From the NCBI GenBank assembly GCA_963669155.1, contig OZ022576.1, positions 37,168,807 to 37,232,806 of the forward strand: 64,000 nt of DNA, given 5' to 3'. This document shows, piece by piece, positions 28,301 through 34,500 of this stretch. Made by a program: the position numbers and the translations under genes. The stretch is from Arbacia lixula (Eukaryota > Echinodermata > Echinoidea > Arbacioida > Arbaciidae). Numbering within the stretch: the stretch's first letter is position 1; the number at the start of each line of letters is the position of its first letter. Under the pieces are notes generated by a model. That model did not search any database, was not told the origin of the DNA, and saw only the letters and a list, made by a program, of their open reading frames with translations.

Positions 28301-28474
28301 TGTACAAGGATCTCAGAAAATCTGTGAACACCTGTTTGTCACTTAGAAATAATAAAAATTGTGCCCCAAAAGAGTGACATAACATATACGATGGAGGAAA
28401 AGAATAAGAAGAAACACAAACACACTCTGTCTGTCTGTCTGTCTGTCTGTCTCTGTCTCTTTGTCCCTCCCTCC

Positions 28475-28511
<37 letters not shown>

Positions 28512-31500
28512 GGCTTCACTCTCAATAATAATGGGACTGGAAGCCTGATCTAGAGAGATCATTATCCATGGGAGGATTTAATGTCAACGCCACTCGCTGA
28601 CTGATAGCTTAAATGGCAACAGACATTGTGCAATTCATAAATATCATGCTTGTCTGCTCTTAAACAATCACGATAGGAATGTATAACTCCAATAATACTA
28701 GCAGTCACACAAGTATTGTCCCCATTTATGAATCTTTTGCTCCTTCCTCTACTCATGCATGTATGTTAGTTCCAATTTGTAATTTGATGATCCCACCCAA
28801 CTCCATTTACAGGTTTACATATTTTGTGTTGTGCATGAGTTGTATTAATTTTGTTTCTACTGTGTATGATGTATTTTTTTTTACATTTTCTTTTGAAGGT
28901 TTTATCGTTTCATTCTTCACTTCAACCAAAGAGGTACTAGAGAAGCGCAACATATACATGTATATTAATAATGATTCATCAACAAAACACAGAATAGCAT
29001 TTTAATACAAAAATGTGAAGACCTGTTCATATTGATATCAAATGTAACATATAACTAATTACAGATGAAGCTTGCACAAGGATTTGTAATTTCTGGAAAT
29101 GTAGACTCAATCAATATATTGATACTGTTGTATGTCTTGCTCTCTGGTTGTAGGAGCAATGGCGATGTTTAAGGCAGCCAACAAGCTTCAGATCAGCCAG
29201 AAGTATGGGCCACAGCAGGCCAAGCTGGAGGTGGCCCCACAGCAGGGAGCTCTCGTCCCTGGGGACAGTAGAGCCTCCAGCCCAGGCCCCACCCACAGCC
29301 AGCTATCAGTCACACCAGACCCCGCCCACATCCAGCTGTCAGACACACCAAGCCCCTCCCACAGCCACCTCTCTGTAACCTCAGAGCTGCCTCCAGGGGA
29401 AGGCAGTAGGAGTGGGGGTTCCCAGGGAGGGGAGGAGGAGGAGGAGGAGGAGGTGGAAGGCGATGGGAGAAGAACGTCCATGACGGGATCAGAGAGGGAT
29501 GAGGATGCGATGGAGGAGTTTGAGAGGAGAATCGTACCTGCCGCTGGCGTGACATCCGGGAGGAGTATGAGTGCCAAGGAGAGCCGTGTCCGCTTCGACC
29601 TACCACAGAAACGCATCCAGTCTGCCTCTGCGAAGCTCACCGCCAACAAGGGCGACAGACTAGGGCCGACAGACCTGGAGGCTGCCTCCGTCTACTCCTT
29701 CCTGGCCCGGACAGAGTCTGAGCTGGAGTTGGCAGACATCCCTGAGTCACGGCAGAGCATCTTTGATGATACCGACCTCGACCAGAGCCCGACGCCGCCA
29801 AACATCTCTGTCTCGGTCATGTCAAAGGGGAGCACGAGACAAACTAGCCTCCTCGAGTCGAGACTTGGTTCAGGCCTCTCCCAGTTCGAGACCAACTCAT
29901 CGCTGTACGCCACAGGACATATGAGGTCCATCTTCTCCCCCTTAGCCGCCCCGTCCCCCCTCCTGGACGGTAGAGAGGTGCATGAAGGGGGGAGGGGGTC
30001 TGCGGCAGAGGTTGAGAGCATCAGAGACGCCTTCTCCCGGCTGAGTGATGCTATCCCGGGGCAGTACGATCGACCAATCCCGTTCAGTGCTCCGCCAGAG
30101 GGCAGGAGAGCCAGGCCAAACACAGCTGAGAGTAAGTGCAGCCTCATTCTCCAACTCTTCTTTTTTAAATTAAAAAAGAAAGAAAGAAAAGAGGTTAGAT
30201 GCTTGGATTAGTTTGTCCTAGCTGTCCTCATATTAAATAGATGCTTTCATCTGCAAACCTCAACAATATCGTTCTTTCCACATTTATGCAATCAAGGTTT
30301 GTGTGCTCGTAGAAGGCCATGCCATTAGTACAGTAGTAGTCATAATGTTATTGTAATAGGGAAACTCAATACTTGAACAATATCAGGCGATTGTAGTATT
30401 TTTGAAACGCTTTACAGGGACTGGGGAACTTCAATTTCCCACTTCCTCCCTCACCAAAAAAAGAGCAGTGCTTATAATGGCTTATTCATTCTGCTGTACA
30501 TGACACAGTGAGACCATCTCTAATGGACGATGTTGTTATTCTTACAGGGAAACGGGAGGAGCAGATGAGACCACACACAGCAGGAGAAGATACCCATGTC
30601 ACCTATGAGGATGAGGTAGGCACATGGGGGGGGGGGGGGAGGGTGGTGGTGGGGGGGGGGGAGTTGATGGAGCAGATGAAACCACACACAGCAGAGAAGT
30701 TGATACCCATGTCACCTTCCAAGATGAGGAAGGCACAGGGGGGGGGGGGGGATCCAGGGGGGTCAATGGGTGGGGGGTTTGGGGGGGTGGGGGGTTTGAG
30801 GGGTGGAGTTGTTGGAGCATACGAAACCACACACAGCAGAGAAGTTGATACCCATGTCACCTTCCAAGATGAGGAAGGCACAGGGGGGGGGGGGGGATCC
30901 AGGGGGTCTATGGGGTGGGGGGTGGGGGGGGGAGTTGATGGAGCAGATGAAACCACACACAGCAGAGAAGTTGATACCCATGTCACCTTCCAAGATGAAG
31001 AAGGTTCAACTGGTTTTTCCAACTTGTTTAACTGGTTTTTCCAACTGGCAGAGGCATATTTTGCTCTCGTTTTAAGTGCCTGTATAGAAGCACTACAAAG
31101 GCAAGTATTTGCAGGAAAAAAAAATCAACCAGACAACGTCAAACAGAGGATGTTTTTGCTGTGTTTCTAGGATGTATTTTGAATTGATCTCTCAATTTCC
31201 AGATGCTTGCGTGGGTGTGTGGTACACGGTATACCAATCTGTATTCCGGCTAATGTTTGTCAAAACTGGTGTGTTTCCCAATAGAACCATGAGCTTCTAC
31301 TTCTGGAATTAAACAACTTGATTCTCTGTCAGCTTTTTCCTCGGTTAAAGGATGATAAAATCTGGACAAGAAGTTGATTTTTTATCAGACAAATCAGAGA
31401 ACCAGATGGTGGAAAGTTTGCAGAAAATCAAATCACTGATAAGAATGTAAAGTCTTTAGATCAACCCCTTGAAATGTAAATTTATCAATTTATGTCACGC

Positions 31501-34500
31501 TTGCACTAGGCATCATCTTCCTTAAATGCACACTGTCCTACACTCCCAAGACTGCACAGTAAATGTCTTGAGTTAGAAGGGATGTGCTGTTTATTTTACA
31601 TATGTCTTCATGAGGATGATAGGGTCAAAGGTCATCTAGGGGTCAAAAGGTCAAATGATATGAGGCCATGTGTACCATTTTTCTCAAAGTTTTCGTTTGA
31701 CTTACTCTCATTTCTTTATTTCTGCATACAAATTGGTACAAATTAAGTTGCTCTTTAAGGTTTAAGTAGCAGTAGTTACCATTAAGAAAAGCATTATAAT
31801 TTTCTTGTTGTCAGATTTTGCTTTTGTACAAAAAAAGCCCCTCTCATTTTTTTTGGGCAATATATACAAATCTAATTCTACCCAAACATGGTTTAAGTCT
31901 TACAAATTCTTAATACTGCATTATCCTCTTCTTTTCCGAGCCCGTATATTTGCTAGCTGGCTTTTCTCTACTGAGCAGCATGACTCCTGCATAGTCCGCT
32001 GTATGGACATAGGGTGCAATGAGGCCACGCTCCTATGGATACTGCAGCTCAATGGCAAATTATGACATTCTGACTGGACCAAGGCTTACAAAGCCCAAAA
32101 ATCTAACGATGAGCAATGGGTGTAGATAATATTTTATAGCTTTATAAGCATGATTAGTTTGAAGCTATCTGCCTGATGGAAATTGATCAAAGGTTCATAT
32201 TTCATCTACAGTAGTGCATACCATTCTGATCAACAGCTTGAGGTTTGGAGCAATCTATGTGATGGAAGTAATTCACATGTTCATGTTTTAAACATCCCAT
32301 TTTGAAGGGTTTTGCAACAAAATTTTAGTGAGAAAAAAGGGCTTCATCATACGTAAGATTCCATTGTAAAATATGTCAATCTGACTACTCTGTAATGAAA
32401 CACAGTTCATGTTTAGGTGCAAACATCCCAATTTTGAATGGTTTCGCTATGGAATTAGTCATCAGAAACAAGGGCTTCTGCATATTTCTTTTTTTAATTT
32501 CTGTTTTTCATTTCTAACTTTTTTTTTAAAGAACTTTAGATAAGAAATATGACCAGTGAAAGATGATTGCATCACCAGTACCGAACAAGCTGGAAAATTT
32601 TACTTTGCAAGTTGGTAAAAATATGAGTTTAAACTTTTTTTATCTCTTTAACATATATCAACTACATTATGAAGAAAAGTTTAAAACTATCTTATAATTG
32701 TTTTGTTATTGATGGTCTTTTAGGATTTTGGGACTATGTCAGAGCAAGATTTCCAGAGACAACTCAACAATGTGAGGTAAGAATAGTCAGATGTTGATTT
32801 AAGTCTTTCACATAATCATATCAATCAGACACATTTTGTCCCACCTCAGACATGAGATGATGTTGATTCCTTAAAATCCAGATTATCTACCAATGATGTA
32901 TTTTTGTGCAAGTCATTTACTCAAATTCCATAGTGCAGCAGTGTGTTTGGCAAATAAAACTTTGATACATAGGTCTTTCAAAGTTGGTCAGGTCCAATTT
33001 CGATGGAGCTATGAATACTGATGAGAAATGAGAAAAAAACTTGTATCCTCCCTGAATGAACTATTTCATGACTTTGCCCAGGCGAAACTAAAAATACAAT
33101 GCACTGATTAACCCTGGATCAAATGCTGCTCAATGGAATTTGTGTGTATTATTGATGACAAAATACACACCTGGACCCTGTGGGATAAAACTACCATTAA
33201 TGGTAACTTTGCTTCTAATGAGAACTATGGAAACCATGAATTTGATTGGCTAGAGCTGTTACCAGCTACCATTGATTGCAGAGTTCCCATGCACACAGAG
33301 TAAAATTGTCACATGCTCCCTCTCCCGTAGCACACCCTCTGATCTGATTGGCTACCTGAAGAATGACGGGTTACAGCTGGACAAGAACTGGCAAGACCGG
33401 ATGATAGTCAGGTAAGGAGAGGTGGGGCCCATCTTATAAAGAGCCATGATTGATCGTACAATCAATGGATTGATTATACGACTGATCTACCGGTCCTTTG
33501 ATTGACATCAATCGTAAATTTATATCACAAAGAATCTGTGATTGATATTGATAGTAACTTTCAATTTCTATTGATTGTAGCTTGTGTGGATTCATTCAGG
33601 TCAGAAGAGTTTCAATTATGCGACAATGAATACATCATCGTCATCATCTAACGGTTGCAGCCGAGATGCTGTTCACCATGTAGCGCCAAGTGTCCCTGTT
33701 TGTCATTAAGTTGGGGATGTCAGATGGATCCTGCTGGATGTCTCGAGCAATCACATCAATGTAGTTAAGGGGACAAATACAAAAACGAAAATAAAACCAA
33801 TAAATGACCAACTGGGAGCATTTTAACCATGGTTTGAAAAAATATCTCCATAGAGTGGCAAATCGCAGGGAAAAATGATTTCAAATAAACAGATGGAAAC
33901 ACAACTTTAGCCAAATGCTGGAGTAAGGATGAACCTTGAAATTAGTTGGATTTTGTGCTCCGGTCCTGCAGGCATCAGTTCCTGAAGCTGCAGAAGGAGC
34001 AACGAGCGGCCAGCGCCGCTGACCGGAGACAGCTGCTGGAGCTGAGACAGAGACAGAGACGCAAGGCGCTACTTGGCCATCACCAGTGCTCCTCAGATAG
34101 ACAGGGGGGCCAGCAGAGGGGTAAGTCGATGAGCGTGGCACCCTTGAACTCAGACACATCTATACACATACAGAGTTTGGCCAACTTGGTTTCAATTGGT
34201 ACATGTAGCAACAAGGTGTATGTTGCTTTGTTGGTGGGCAAGCAGATAAAAGAATATGCGCCATGTTGCTACCTATGGAAACTGAATTGGTCTATGTATA
34301 CATTTCTCTGCTTGAACTACTCTCACCCTCTTATCAACTCTTTTGTATCGCATGTTTTTGAACACCTTATGTAACTTTGAATGTTAATTGCACCCCAAAA
34401 TAAAAACGATGAAAGTCATATTAGGCAATATATGTATATGTCACCCAAGACTTTATTTCATGTCTGAGTTGAATTCAGAACTCAGAGCCATCTATGTGCA

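Noticed and set aside
30508-31170. 220-codon frame running from gene A exon 9 through the G-rich array
   Set aside because: Only the first part is the real exon; the remainder is Gly-rich translation of poly-G spacers and frameshifted exon copies. Kept only as a possible intron-retention product.
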